From positions 1 through 29,024 of IMG/VR virus record IMGVR_UViG_3300042294_002031: a DNA stretch of 29,024 nucleotides. One strand, written 5' to 3'. Shown here one piece after another: positions 13,905 through 21,643 of this stretch. The notes below the pieces were generated by a model. The model made no database searches. It saw nothing but the letters and a program-made list of their open reading frames with translations, and was not told the origin of the DNA. Source of the DNA: a virus. Both the position numbers and the translations under genes were made by a program. How positions within the stretch are numbered: position 1 is the stretch's first letter; each line of letters opens with the position of its first letter.

Positions 13905-14204
13905 ATGACGTTCAAAGACTTACAAAGAACCGCAGCGGGCTGGGATTTGGAACTTGAGCCGAATGTGGATTTTGAAACTGGCCGATTGACTTCGGTTTCG
14001 CTCAGCACATTCGAGGATCGCAGCGTTGGAATCTTTGGGCTTCACCTCGGCGCGTTTCTGCCGAACGGCTTTGAAGCTTATTTTCAAAACTTGCTCGAAT
14101 TTACGGCGGATTTGGACCGAGACGAGCGCAAAGAGTTTGCGGCTTTTTTGAATGATATGAGCGTGGCAATCGCAAACATTTTAGAAAAAGGCGGTGCTAA
14201 ATGA
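13905..14204 (+). CDS. Hypothetical protein in RHH operon
   Basis: 99 residues. A beta-like N-terminal half (WDLELEPNVDFETGRLTSVS) is followed by helices (FQNLLEFTADLDRDERKEFA). No domain recognised. GAAAGGCGG precedes the ATG at normal spacing. The stop overlaps the ATG of the ribbon-helix-helix gene (ATGA), so the two are probably made together, and a promoter with an operator-like palindrome lies upstream. Confidence 0.65.
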   Translation: MTFKDLQRTAAGWDLELEPNVDFETGRLTSVSLSTFEDRSVGIFGLHLGAFLPNGFEAYFQNLLEFTADLDRDERKEFAAFLNDMSVAIANILEKGGAK

Positions 14205-14353
14205 AAACCGCCCGCTCCATCCGCTTCGACGAAAAGGACTTGGCCCAAGCTGAAAAGCTCGGGATCGACATATCACGCGGGCTTCGCGAAGCGCTCCGCG
14301 AGCTGATCGCCCGAGTTAAGGCTGGAGATAAGTCGGTGCCGAGAAAAGATTGA
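14201..14353 (+). CDS. Ribbon-helix-helix DNA-binding protein
   Basis: 50 residues: a short beta strand (ARSIRFDEK), a first helix (DLAQAEKLGI), a turn (DISRG) and a second helix (LREALRELIARV), then a basic tail. This is the size and pattern of Arc/CopG-type ribbon-helix-helix repressors, which bind palindromes as dimers of dimers. It starts in an ATGA overlap with 13905-14204. It may repress its own promoter and could recognise the related GTTACAC elements at the origin; that link is inference. Confidence 0.7.
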   Translation: MKTARSIRFDEKDLAQAEKLGIDISRGLREALRELIARVKAGDKSVPRKD

Positions 14354-14387
14354 CGCCGCCGATTCCCTGAGACAATGATGGCCCTTC

Positions 14388-14456
14388 ATGGAAAGGGGGC
14401 CAGCCGTGAAGGGAATGAAGAAAAAGACAAAGAAAAAAGCCACAAAGAAAAAGTGA
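14388..14456 (+). CDS. Lysine-rich micropeptide
   Basis: From GTG 14406 the frame gives a 16-residue peptide, MKGMKKKTKKKATKKK; from in-frame ATG 14388 it gives 22 residues. AAGGGGG at about 14393-14399 is well placed for the GTG. The sequence CCCTTC-ATG-GAAAGGG around it could form a hairpin that hides this site. Very basic short peptides occur in phages, but none of known function is recognised here. A strong terminator follows within ten bases. Confidence 0.4.
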   Translation: MERGPAVKGMKKKTKKKATKKK

Positions 14457-14463
14457 ATTTGAT

Positions 14464-14497
14464 ACCGCTCCGGATCCATCGGGGCGGTTTTTGTTTT
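14464..14497 (+). terminator. Rho-independent terminator
   Basis: An eight-base-pair stem, ACCGCTCC (14464-14471) with GGGGCGGT (14481-14488), including one G-T pair and a nine-base loop, is followed by TTTTTGTTTT. It ends the rightward transcript of the small accessory genes, just before the ribosome-binding site of the next gene. Confidence 0.8.
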
Positions 14498-14507
14498 GGG
14501 GGAAATC

Positions 14508-15194
14508 GTGAAACAGGATCAGCTAGGGCTTTTGATTTCGCAAACGTCAGACTACCCGGGTTCACATGGCGATAGCTGCGCGGAGACGTGTCGGCTTTAT
14601 GTGCTCCGATCCGCAGCGCGGGATCCGAAGATGGATGAGCTGATGATTGGGCGTTTCCGCACATCCAAAGGCTACCTTCGCCATCCGGCGATTGCGAATT
14701 GGTGGGGCGGTGAGGATGACTTCTCATCTGATCAGGCATTGCCAATGCTAATGGCCCTTGATTGCATGGGGAACACTCAAACCGCAAAAAGCCACACGCT
14801 TTTGGCGATTGCGCGTGAGCGATTGAAATGGAAAACCGGGCGGCATTTTGCAAGCCTTGGCGTGATGGCGCTTACGCGAAAGATGTGGAACACATTCGCG
14901 GCACTTCAGATCCTTCAAGCATTGGTGTTCAAAATTCCAATTCGCTGGAGCGACTCGAAAAACTGGTTTGAATCCACGCATGGATCATCGGCGGATTACC
15001 TAAACTTCGCCATTGCGCTCATTTACCTGGAAGATTGTGGCGTGCGATGGCATCGCCGCATTGTGCTATGGTTGTGTCCAGCCAATCGAATCTTTGAGCG
15101 CGTCACGCATTATTATGCAAGCGAGCCGCCGTCCGGGATCAGGACTGAGATTCTGACAGGATATTACAACCGCCTAAGGCACCTGACTTACTAG
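14508..15194 (+). CDS. Uncharacterised protein with GDS/RHP/SSDQ motifs
   Basis: 228 residues, predicted mainly helical. Residue blocks GSHGDSCAETCRLYVL, GYLRHPAIANWW and FSSDQALPMLMAL recall an uncharacterised family I have seen in phages and bacteria, perhaps with an alpha/alpha-barrel fold. GTG 14508 lies four bases after GGGGGA. The gene begins immediately after a terminator, so it needs its own promoter or read-through. Function unknown. Confidence 0.65.
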   Translation: MKQDQLGLLISQTSDYPGSHGDSCAETCRLYVLRSAARDPKMDELMIGRFRTSKGYLRHPAIANWWGGEDDFSSDQALPMLMALDCMGNTQTAKSHTLLAIARERLKWKTGRHFASLGVMALTRKMWNTFAALQILQALVFKIPIRWSDSKNWFESTHGSSADYLNFAIALIYLEDCGVRWHRRIVLWLCPANRIFERVTHYYASEPPSGIRTEILTGYYNRLRHLTY

Positions 15195-15221
15195 ACCAAT
15201 TCAAAAAATGATTTTGTCTTG

Positions 15222-15240
15222 TTGAAGTTTTGCGCTTCAA
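15222..15240. promoter_or_regulatory. Inverted repeat upstream of phosphoesterase gene
   Basis: TTGAAG (15222-15227) and CTTCAA (15235-15240) form a perfect six-base inverted repeat with a seven-base loop, seven bases before ATG 15248. The ends TTGAA/TTCAA match those of the palindrome in the leftward promoter at 8076-8088, with a longer centre. It could be an operator or a small mRNA hairpin near the start codon. Confidence 0.35.
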
Positions 15241-15247
15241 TTTCGGC

Positions 15248-16192
15248 ATGACAGATCAGGACTTGATTGGTCGGTTACTTGAGTTCTTTCGGGATGAGGG
15301 CCGGGTGCCGGGTCGCGATGAGTTTTGTCGGCTGGTGCCCAATGGCCGCAATCGAATCGACAAAGCGTTTGGAAACTACACGCTATTTCTTCAAGCTGCT
15401 GGTCTAAAGAACACTCGTCGCATTGATAACTCTGTTTTCGAACGCGACATTGAGCAACATCTCGAGCGGCATGAGCCCGCAGCTCTTCCAGCGCATGATC
15501 CGTGGCAACGAACTTTGTTCATTGGCGACACGCATTTTCCATTTATCCATCAGCCAACGCTTGATCAGATCATTGAATTCGCTGAAGCGATGAAGCCTGA
15601 GGTTATTGTTCAAGTCGGTGACCTCTACGACCTCTATTCCCACGCCAAATTCCCACGCTCGCACAACATCTTTACACCTCGCGAGGAATCAAAACTCGCT
15701 CGCGAAGGTGCCGAGAAAATGTGGGCCAGGCTTCAAGCGGCGTCGCCGAAATCTAGATGTGTTCAAATAACCGGCAATCATGATTTACGTCCAATGAAGC
15801 GAATCCTTGAGGTTTACCCTGAAGCTGAAGATTGGGTGACTGAGATCATGGAACGCATGATGCGCTTTGATGGCGTGGAGCTCATCGCTGATTACCGCGA
15901 GCATCTCGAGCTTCCCGGGAATGTGCGCGTGATCCACGGCTATTTGTCGGGGATCGGGAAGCATCGCGATTACAACGTGACGAATGTTGTTTGCGGCCAC
16001 ACTCACAGGGGCGGAGTGGTGCTTCGAAATGTGCGCGATGAGATCATTTGGGAATTGAACGCTGGCCTAGTCGGGGATCCATCAGCGAAGGGCTTAAGCT
16101 ACACTTCACAACGTGTCGTTGACTGGACGCTTGGCTGGGGATGGCTTGACGAATACGGACCTCGCTTTATCCCTGCAAGGAAGCGCAAATGA
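15248..16192 (+). CDS. Metallophosphoesterase with N-terminal homing-endonuclease-type repeat
   Basis: 314 residues. Residues 3-52 (DLIGRLLEFFRDEGRVPGRD, then AFGNYTLFLQAAGL) match the repeat found beside homing endonucleases (HNH_repeat), a DNA-binding module. Next comes a calcineurin-like phosphoesterase: GDTHF near 91, VQVGDLYD, TGNHDLR and CGHTHRGG supply the metal ligands. It should hydrolyse phosphodiesters or phosphomonoesters, perhaps on DNA. No clear ribosome-binding site precedes ATG 15248; TTG 15230 is an alternative. It ends in an ATGA overlap. Confidence 0.82.
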   Translation: MTDQDLIGRLLEFFRDEGRVPGRDEFCRLVPNGRNRIDKAFGNYTLFLQAAGLKNTRRIDNSVFERDIEQHLERHEPAALPAHDPWQRTLFIGDTHFPFIHQPTLDQIIEFAEAMKPEVIVQVGDLYDLYSHAKFPRSHNIFTPREESKLAREGAEKMWARLQAASPKSRCVQITGNHDLRPMKRILEVYPEAEDWVTEIMERMMRFDGVELIADYREHLELPGNVRVIHGYLSGIGKHRDYNVTNVVCGHTHRGGVVLRNVRDEIIWELNAGLVGDPSAKGLSYTSQRVVDWTLGWGWLDEYGPRFIPARKRK

Positions 16193-16449
16193 ATCCAATC
16201 CTTGAACTTACATGGATCGACGCGGAGTCTGATGATGCGTGGCGCGACATTGACGAACATAAGTCGAGCGACTTGGCTCGGATTCATACCATTGGATGGT
16301 TGTTAAGCGAAGATGAGCGCGTGATTCGACTGGCCCAAAATATTGATGCAACAAACGGCAAGGCGTCGATGGTGATGACGATTCCAAAGGCATGGATTGT
16401 GTCGAGAAAAGTGGTGAAGCGTGGCAAGAAAGTTGACCGATCCAATTGA
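16189..16449 (+). CDS. Small conserved phage protein
   Basis: 86 residues. The pattern LTWIDAESDDAW, then IHTIGWLLSEDERVIRLAQ and MTIPKAWIV is one I recognise from a family of uncharacterised phage proteins that often sit among DNA-metabolism genes. It starts in an ATGA overlap with the phosphoesterase. The basic C-terminus overlaps the next gene by 29 bases. Function unknown. Confidence 0.7.
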   Translation: MNPILELTWIDAESDDAWRDIDEHKSSDLARIHTIGWLLSEDERVIRLAQNIDATNGKASMVMTIPKAWIVSRKVVKRGKKVDRSN

Positions 16450-16660
16450 ACTCTGGAACGCCAACATTGATGGCGACGAAATGCGCGTTTACATGAGGCA
16501 TTCGGAAGATTGCAGCGAAGTGCAATTGATGGTGCGATTCAGTTTTGAGCCCGAATTTGGCGATTTGTTGGTGGGCCTGGCCGGAATGGTTGACGAGCTA
16601 TTGGTTGTTGGGAATGATCCTTTTCTGATCCACAAGGCGGAAAAGGACAAGGTGCAATGA
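16421..16660 (+). CDS. Hypothetical small acidic protein
   Basis: 79 residues, reading MARKLTDPIELWNANIDGDE, then beta-like segments (EVQLMVRFSFEPEFG) and a helical end. GTG 16421 overlaps the preceding gene by 29 bases; TTG 16433 is an alternative. The end overlaps the methyltransferase start (ATGA). No domain recognised. Confidence 0.6.
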   Translation: MARKLTDPIELWNANIDGDEMRVYMRHSEDCSEVQLMVRFSFEPEFGDLLVGLAGMVDELLVVGNDPFLIHKAEKDKVQ

Positions 16661-17880
16661 AAGTTCAGTGTGCTCACACAGAAATGGTTGATGTTGATTT
16701 GTTGGTGCCGCATCCGCTTAATCCCAACAAACATGGCGAGCGGCAAATTGAGATGCTGGCCAAGATTATGAACCATCAGGGCTGGCGGCATCCGATCACA
16801 GTTTCAAAGCGAAGTGGGTTCATTGTCGCGGGCCATGGCCGATTGATGGCGGCAAAGAAGCTCGGCTGGACACAAGCGCCTGTGGATCGGCAGGAATTTG
16901 ACACCGAAGCCGACGAGTATGCGCATCTGATTGCTGACAACAAAATCGCGGAACTTGCCGAGCATGATGATTTGAAGATGTTTGATGATCTTAAAAAGTT
17001 CCCCGACCTTGATTTGGATTTGCTGGGGATTCCTGATTTTGAACTTCCGATGCCTGAGATTGTGCCGGGCTGTGATGCTGACGATGTTCCCGAAGCATTG
17101 CCTGAGCCAAAGGTTGTTCGCGGCGAGGTCTACATTTTGGGGAATCATCGGTTGATGTGCGGTGACTCGACTGCGATTACTGATGTCGAGCGACTGATGA
17201 ATGGTGAGAAGGCGGACATGGTGTTCACGGATCCGCCGTATGGATGTGATTTAGATAAAACTCTTTTATCTTCCAAAAGTGGATATAAAAAAATTGAAAA
17301 TGATGGCGGAGAAAACATCGCACAATTTCTTGGCGATGTTTCAAAAAGTTATCTTTTTGCGATTAGAGATTGGGCTGCAGGTTATTGGTTTTATTCTTCA
17401 AATAAAGTTATCGAAACGCGAAGTGCAATTTCAAATTGTTTTGAAATCAAAGACACAATCATTTGGAAAAAAGAATCTCTTGTTCCAGGCAGGAATGATT
17501 ATCAACCAATTTACGAGCCTATTTTTTATTTTCAAAAAAGAGTTCCAGGAAATGTTAAGCGAACTTGGAATGGGAACAGAGATAAAACAAACCTTTGGGA
17601 TTTTAGAAGAGATAAGTCTTTGAAGGTTCATCCGACTCAAAAACCCGTAGAATTGATTGAGTTTGCAATTCAAAACAGTTCAAACTCTGGAGATAGCCTA
17701 ATCGACCTCTTTGGCGGCTCCGGCTCAACGCTAATCGCTTGCGAGAAAACAAACCGCAAATGCTTTATGATGGAACTTGATCCGCACTACTGCGGCGTCA
17801 TCTTGGATCGCTGGCAAAAGTTCACAGGCAAGAAAGCCCACCGGGAAGATGGCGTGGCGTGGGATGAAATCCGGCAATGA
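16657..17880 (+). CDS. ParB-like/DNA adenine or cytosine-N4 methyltransferase fusion
   Basis: 407 residues. Residues 10-120 form a ParB/Srx-type domain (PHPLNPNKHGERQI, FIVAGHGRLMAAKKLGW). The methyltransferase begins near 160; catalytic motif IV is DPPY at 192-195 and the AdoMet site FGGSGS is at 352-357. Motif IV before motif I marks the beta class of amino-methyltransferases, with the target recognition domain between. An orphan phage methyltransferase of this type usually protects phage DNA from host restriction. No partner restriction gene is present. The region 17240-17700 is distinctly AT-rich, unlike the rest. Confidence 0.88.
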   Translation: MKVQCAHTEMVDVDLLVPHPLNPNKHGERQIEMLAKIMNHQGWRHPITVSKRSGFIVAGHGRLMAAKKLGWTQAPVDRQEFDTEADEYAHLIADNKIAELAEHDDLKMFDDLKKFPDLDLDLLGIPDFELPMPEIVPGCDADDVPEALPEPKVVRGEVYILGNHRLMCGDSTAITDVERLMNGEKADMVFTDPPYGCDLDKTLLSSKSGYKKIENDGGENIAQFLGDVSKSYLFAIRDWAAGYWFYSSNKVIETRSAISNCFEIKDTIIWKKESLVPGRNDYQPIYEPIFYFQKRVPGNVKRTWNGNRDKTNLWDFRRDKSLKVHPTQKPVELIEFAIQNSSNSGDSLIDLFGGSGSTLIACEKTNRKCFMMELDPHYCGVILDRWQKFTGKKAHREDGVAWDEIRQ

Positions 17881-17887
17881 GGTTTAA

Positions 17888-18250
17888 TTGATCCTTCCAA
17901 ATATTGACCTCGATCAGCTTGAACGCCTTGCTCGCCTTCGCGCCACAGTTGCGGATTGTGCTGCGTTTTTCAAAGTCGATAAGAAAGCCATTAACGAGTT
18001 TTGCAAATCCACAGTTGGCGTGACCTATGATGAGTTCAAAGAACAATCATTGGTCCACACGCGAATGTCGCTTTCACGCAAGGCAATCGAGATGGCGTTG
18101 GCTGGAGATAAAACCATGCTGACGTTTTGTTTGAAAAACATCAACGGCTGGTCGGACTCGCCAGCTGGTGGGGAGATTCAGGAAATTCCACGCGCTGTGT
18201 TTTCGATTGTGCCGCGTGTGGTTTCCGCGCCAGAATCCAAGGCCGAATGA
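17888..18250 (+). CDS. terS: Terminase small subunit
   Basis: 120 residues. Helical N-terminal DNA-binding region (LERLARLRATVADCAAFFKV) with a helix-turn-helix-like core, then LSRKAIEMALAGDKTMLTFC and LKNINGWSD, a pattern common to phage small terminases. It should recognise the packaging site and recruit the large subunit. TTG 17888 is the start: GAGG lies five bases upstream and no ATG fits. It ends in an ATGA overlap with the large subunit. Confidence 0.82.
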   Translation: MILPNIDLDQLERLARLRATVADCAAFFKVDKKAINEFCKSTVGVTYDEFKEQSLVHTRMSLSRKAIEMALAGDKTMLTFCLKNINGWSDSPAGGEIQEIPRAVFSIVPRVVSAPESKAE

Positions 18251-19464
18251 GCGCATCAATTGAAGTTCGACTGACCGAGCCGCAATACAATTTCATCAAT
18301 TCGCAAGAACGATTCGCGCTATTTGCGGCCGGTCTGGGATCCGGAAAATCTTTTGTTGGTTCACATTGGGCTCGCGAGAAAATGGCAAATGAGCCAAAGT
18401 CGAAGGGCTTTATCGGAGCGAACACATACAATCAACTTCGAAACGCAACACTCACGACGTTCTTTCGAGTGCTCGACCAATTTAATATCGCTTACAAATA
18501 CAATCAACAAAGAAACATCATCGAAGTCGCGGGTCGAACCATTTACGCTTACTCGCTTGAAAACTTCGACAACATCCGAGGAATCGAGATCGGGTGGGCG
18601 TGGCTTGATGAAGTGCGCGACACACCAGAGGATGCGTTCAAAGTTGTGATGGGTCGCTTGCGAGATCCAAACGCAGTCGCTCATCAGATGCGACTCACGT
18701 CCAGTCCGAGCGGATTCAATTGGCTTTATGACTATTTCGTGGGCCAAAAGAAAACTCAAGACTTCCGACTCGTGCAAGGCACGTCATACGAAAACCCGTT
18801 TTTGCCTGATGGTTACATCGATTCACTTCGCGGAAGCTACGACGCCAAGACTTTCGATCAGGAAGTGTTGGGCCAGTTTGTAAACACAGGCCAAGGCCAA
18901 GTTTACTACGCCTTTAGTCGGGATCGGAATGTGAAGCTGTGCGGGCGGGATCCGAGATTCCCCGTGATGGTCGGCATGGATTTTAACGTCAATCCCATGA
19001 CGGCTGTTATCTTTCAGTGCATCGACAACGTGGTGTTTGTTGTGGATGAGATTTTCCAAATGGGTTCGCGAACTGAAACCATGGGCGAATATATTTTGAA
19101 AAACTACGGGCGCGGAGTTCAGATCATTCCCGACTCGACTGGACACAGGGTCACGACGAACTCGAACCGATCCGACCATGAGATCCTTCGCGGCATGGGA
19201 TTTCGGGTGGAATACAACAAAAACCCGGCCCGAATGGATCGTTATAATGTCGTCAACAACCTGCTCGAAAAAGATCGGTTAATAATTTCGCCGAAATGCG
19301 TTAACCTCATCAAGGATTTAGAGCAGGTGAGTTTCAAGGAAGGAAGTTCGCAGCTCGACATTGGGAACGACAAGACGTTGACGCATATCTCAGACGCCTT
19401 AGGCTATGGGTGTTGGTTTTGTTTCCCGATCATTCGCCCGGCATCGGGTGTTTATTCTTATTAA
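18247..19464 (+). CDS. terL: Terminase large subunit
   Basis: 405 residues. ATPase domain: Walker A GLGSGKS at 29-35 and Walker B IGWAWLDE with Asp121-Glu122. Nuclease domain of RNase H fold: Asp245 in GMDFNVNP, Asp296 in DSTG and Asp383 in HISDALGYG are likely metal ligands. The protein drives DNA into proheads and cuts concatemers. ATG 18247 overlaps the small-subunit stop; the frame continues upstream but only as shadow. Length is on the short side of the family. Portal follows after 15 bases. Confidence 0.92.
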   Translation: MSASIEVRLTEPQYNFINSQERFALFAAGLGSGKSFVGSHWAREKMANEPKSKGFIGANTYNQLRNATLTTFFRVLDQFNIAYKYNQQRNIIEVAGRTIYAYSLENFDNIRGIEIGWAWLDEVRDTPEDAFKVVMGRLRDPNAVAHQMRLTSSPSGFNWLYDYFVGQKKTQDFRLVQGTSYENPFLPDGYIDSLRGSYDAKTFDQEVLGQFVNTGQGQVYYAFSRDRNVKLCGRDPRFPVMVGMDFNVNPMTAVIFQCIDNVVFVVDEIFQMGSRTETMGEYILKNYGRGVQIIPDSTGHRVTTNSNRSDHEILRGMGFRVEYNKNPARMDRYNVVNNLLEKDRLIISPKCVNLIKDLEQVSFKEGSSQLDIGNDKTLTHISDALGYGCWFCFPIIRPASGVYSY

Positions 19465-19479
19465 AAAGGGGCCAAGGAA

Positions 19480-21042
19480 ATGGTCAATTGGCAGGACGCG
19501 GATTTTCGTCGGCTTATCATTAACGAAATCACGGGCGAGGAAAACCTTTCGCGAAAGCGATTCGAGCAACGCAAGTTCGATGTGTACCGCAACCGGCAGG
19601 ATCGGTATGTAATTGAAAAGCTCGAATCAGAGCTCAAGCCCGATTTCGTCCAGCGGATGCGCAAGGTTTTGTCGATCAATCCTTGTAAGCGCATCATCGA
19701 TGAAATGGCGTCGCTGTATCGAAGCGAGCCTGAACGCACGTTTGAAGGTGCGGATGAGCGAGCTCAAGCGCAGATTGATGAGCTTTATCAATCGGCGATG
19801 GTCGATGCGAAAATGCGATTGGCCAACGCTTATTACAAGCTCCACGATCAATGCGCGATTTATGTGGCACCTCGCGATGGCATTGTTGATATTCGAGTGT
19901 TGTCGCCGAAAGATTACGACGTGATCCCTGACGCTGAAAACCCGGAACGCGCACAGGCCTACATTCTTTCGACTTGGGATTCGGATTTGCACTCAAGCTA
20001 CGATGAGTCTGGAGCCAATAGTGCCACGCATACTGATTACTATTTCAACGACAAAATGAATCAAAACATCGCAGACGATAGCGATCGATTGGCTCGCAAG
20101 ACCTTCATCGTTTGGGATCGCGATGTGCATTTTACAATGAATGGTTTGGGTGAAGTTGTGTCGCCGATTGTGCCAAATCCCATCGGTGTTTTGCCGTTTA
20201 TTGACGTGGCGATTGAAAAGGATTTCCAGTTTTTCGTTCGTCGCGGATCGGGTGTGGTTGAGTTCACCATTGATTTGTTGGCACAGCTTTCTGACCTTGC
20301 ATCCATTTCGCGAATCCAAGGTTATTCGCAGGGCGTGATTTCATCGACTGAAGAGCCGAAGCCCATTACAGTTGGGCCGGATCGCATCATGTGGTTGAAG
20401 AAAGATCCAAACGCTCCCCCTGGGTTTGAGCCGTCATTCCAGTTTGTGTCGCCGTCTCCCGACTTGGCGGGCGGCCTTGAGATCATTGATTCGCAAGTGA
20501 AGATGTTCCTTTCATCGCAAGGCTTGGACGCTTCGACAGTTTCCGGTAAGGGTGAGAAGCGAAGTTTTGCGTCGGGCGTGGATCATTTGCTTGCGAACAT
20601 CGACAAGTTTCAGGCTTCGCAACAAGATATGTCGCTTTTCCGTTGGGTTGAGACACAGCTTTTTGACATCCTTCGGGCTTGGTCGAATGTGTTGCAAGGC
20701 GTTCGCGTTGGTCCTGTGGCGCTTAATGATTCGCTTCAGGGTGGGATCATTCCTGAATCGGTGGAGTTATCGATTAAGTTTGAAGCGCCTCATGCGGTTA
20801 GAACGCAGACTGAGGTTGAAGATTCTGTCATTCGTTTGATGGAGTCCGGCCTTATGTCACGAAAGCAAGCCATCGCTCGATTGTATGAGGTGAGCGAGGA
20901 TCAGGCTGAAGAGATTATTGAAGAGATCGACGGCGAGGATGAGGAAGAAGAAGAGTCCGAGCCGATTGCGCCGGTTCAACCTACAATTTCAGGGGAAGAA
21001 ATTGACGATGAAGCCGCCGAAGGTGACGAAGCGAGCGATTGA
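19480..21042 (+). CDS. Portal protein
   Basis: 520 residues. Position directly after the large terminase, size and the sequence pattern (INPCKRIIDEMASLYRSEPE, IDELYQSAMVDAKMRLANA, VLPFIDVAIEKDFQF) fit a phage portal, the dodecamer through which DNA enters the head. The C-terminus has a very acidic tail (DGEDEEEEESEP) that overlaps the next gene by 35 bases. AAGGGGCCAAGG precedes the ATG. Confidence 0.85.
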   Translation: MVNWQDADFRRLIINEITGEENLSRKRFEQRKFDVYRNRQDRYVIEKLESELKPDFVQRMRKVLSINPCKRIIDEMASLYRSEPERTFEGADERAQAQIDELYQSAMVDAKMRLANAYYKLHDQCAIYVAPRDGIVDIRVLSPKDYDVIPDAENPERAQAYILSTWDSDLHSSYDESGANSATHTDYYFNDKMNQNIADDSDRLARKTFIVWDRDVHFTMNGLGEVVSPIVPNPIGVLPFIDVAIEKDFQFFVRRGSGVVEFTIDLLAQLSDLASISRIQGYSQGVISSTEEPKPITVGPDRIMWLKKDPNAPPGFEPSFQFVSPSPDLAGGLEIIDSQVKMFLSSQGLDASTVSGKGEKRSFASGVDHLLANIDKFQASQQDMSLFRWVETQLFDILRAWSNVLQGVRVGPVALNDSLQGGIIPESVELSIKFEAPHAVRTQTEVEDSVIRLMESGLMSRKQAIARLYEVSEDQAEEIIEEIDGEDEEEEESEPIAPVQPTISGEEIDDEAAEGDEASD

Positions 21043-21643
21043 GCAAATCATTGATTTGTCCGAGTTCGCCAAGGGTGTTGATTTTTCGGACTCAAAAAGT
21101 CTGAAGCTCGCCATTGGCGAAGCCTTGGCTGAGAAAATTCGCGAGCGTGCGGAGTCTGGAAAAGGTCTCGACTTCAAAGATGACGGTACAGCCAGAACTG
21201 TGGCGCTTAAATCCCCATACTCAAAAGCTTATGCTGAAAGCCTTGATTTCAACGCTGCGGGGAAGTCTCGCGGCGAGGTCAACATGACGCTCACGGGTGA
21301 TATGTTGGCGAGTATTCAAGTCGAGGATCGCGGCAAGGGGAAGATTGCCGTTTTCATTGATGGCGAAACGGAAGTTTTGAAGGCTTACAATCACATCACT
21401 GGCGACACAGTTCCGCGTCGGCCATTCTTTGGCGTGTCGAAAACCGATGTGCGATCCGTATTGGCCGACTTTGAATCGGAGATCGAAGAAAGATTGGCCC
21501 GCGAGGGCGAGCGAACCGAAGCGCAAAGGGGGCGGCGTGCTGGTCTTGATACACTTTCTAGATTGGATGATTCGAGTGCTGGCGCTCGTCGCCGTCGCCT
21601 TAGCGATGTTTTGGCCGAATTAGAGGGTGAAGATGGCGACTAA
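21008..21643 (+). CDS. Tail completion protein, virion-morphogenesis-like
   Basis: 211 residues from ATG 21008, eight bases after AGGGGAAG. The middle carries MTLTGDMLASIQVEDRGKG, then VFIDGETEVLKAYNHITGD and VPRRPFFGVS, the pattern of phage virion morphogenesis/tail completion proteins at the head-tail joint. The C-terminus is charged and rich in Arg. It overlaps the portal gene. The following gene carries a similar motif set, so the pair may be paralogues. Confidence 0.65.
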   Translation: MKPPKVTKRAIEQIIDLSEFAKGVDFSDSKSLKLAIGEALAEKIRERAESGKGLDFKDDGTARTVALKSPYSKAYAESLDFNAAGKSRGEVNMTLTGDMLASIQVEDRGKGKIAVFIDGETEVLKAYNHITGDTVPRRPFFGVSKTDVRSVLADFESEIEERLAREGERTEAQRGRRAGLDTLSRLDDSSAGARRRRLSDVLAELEGEDGD

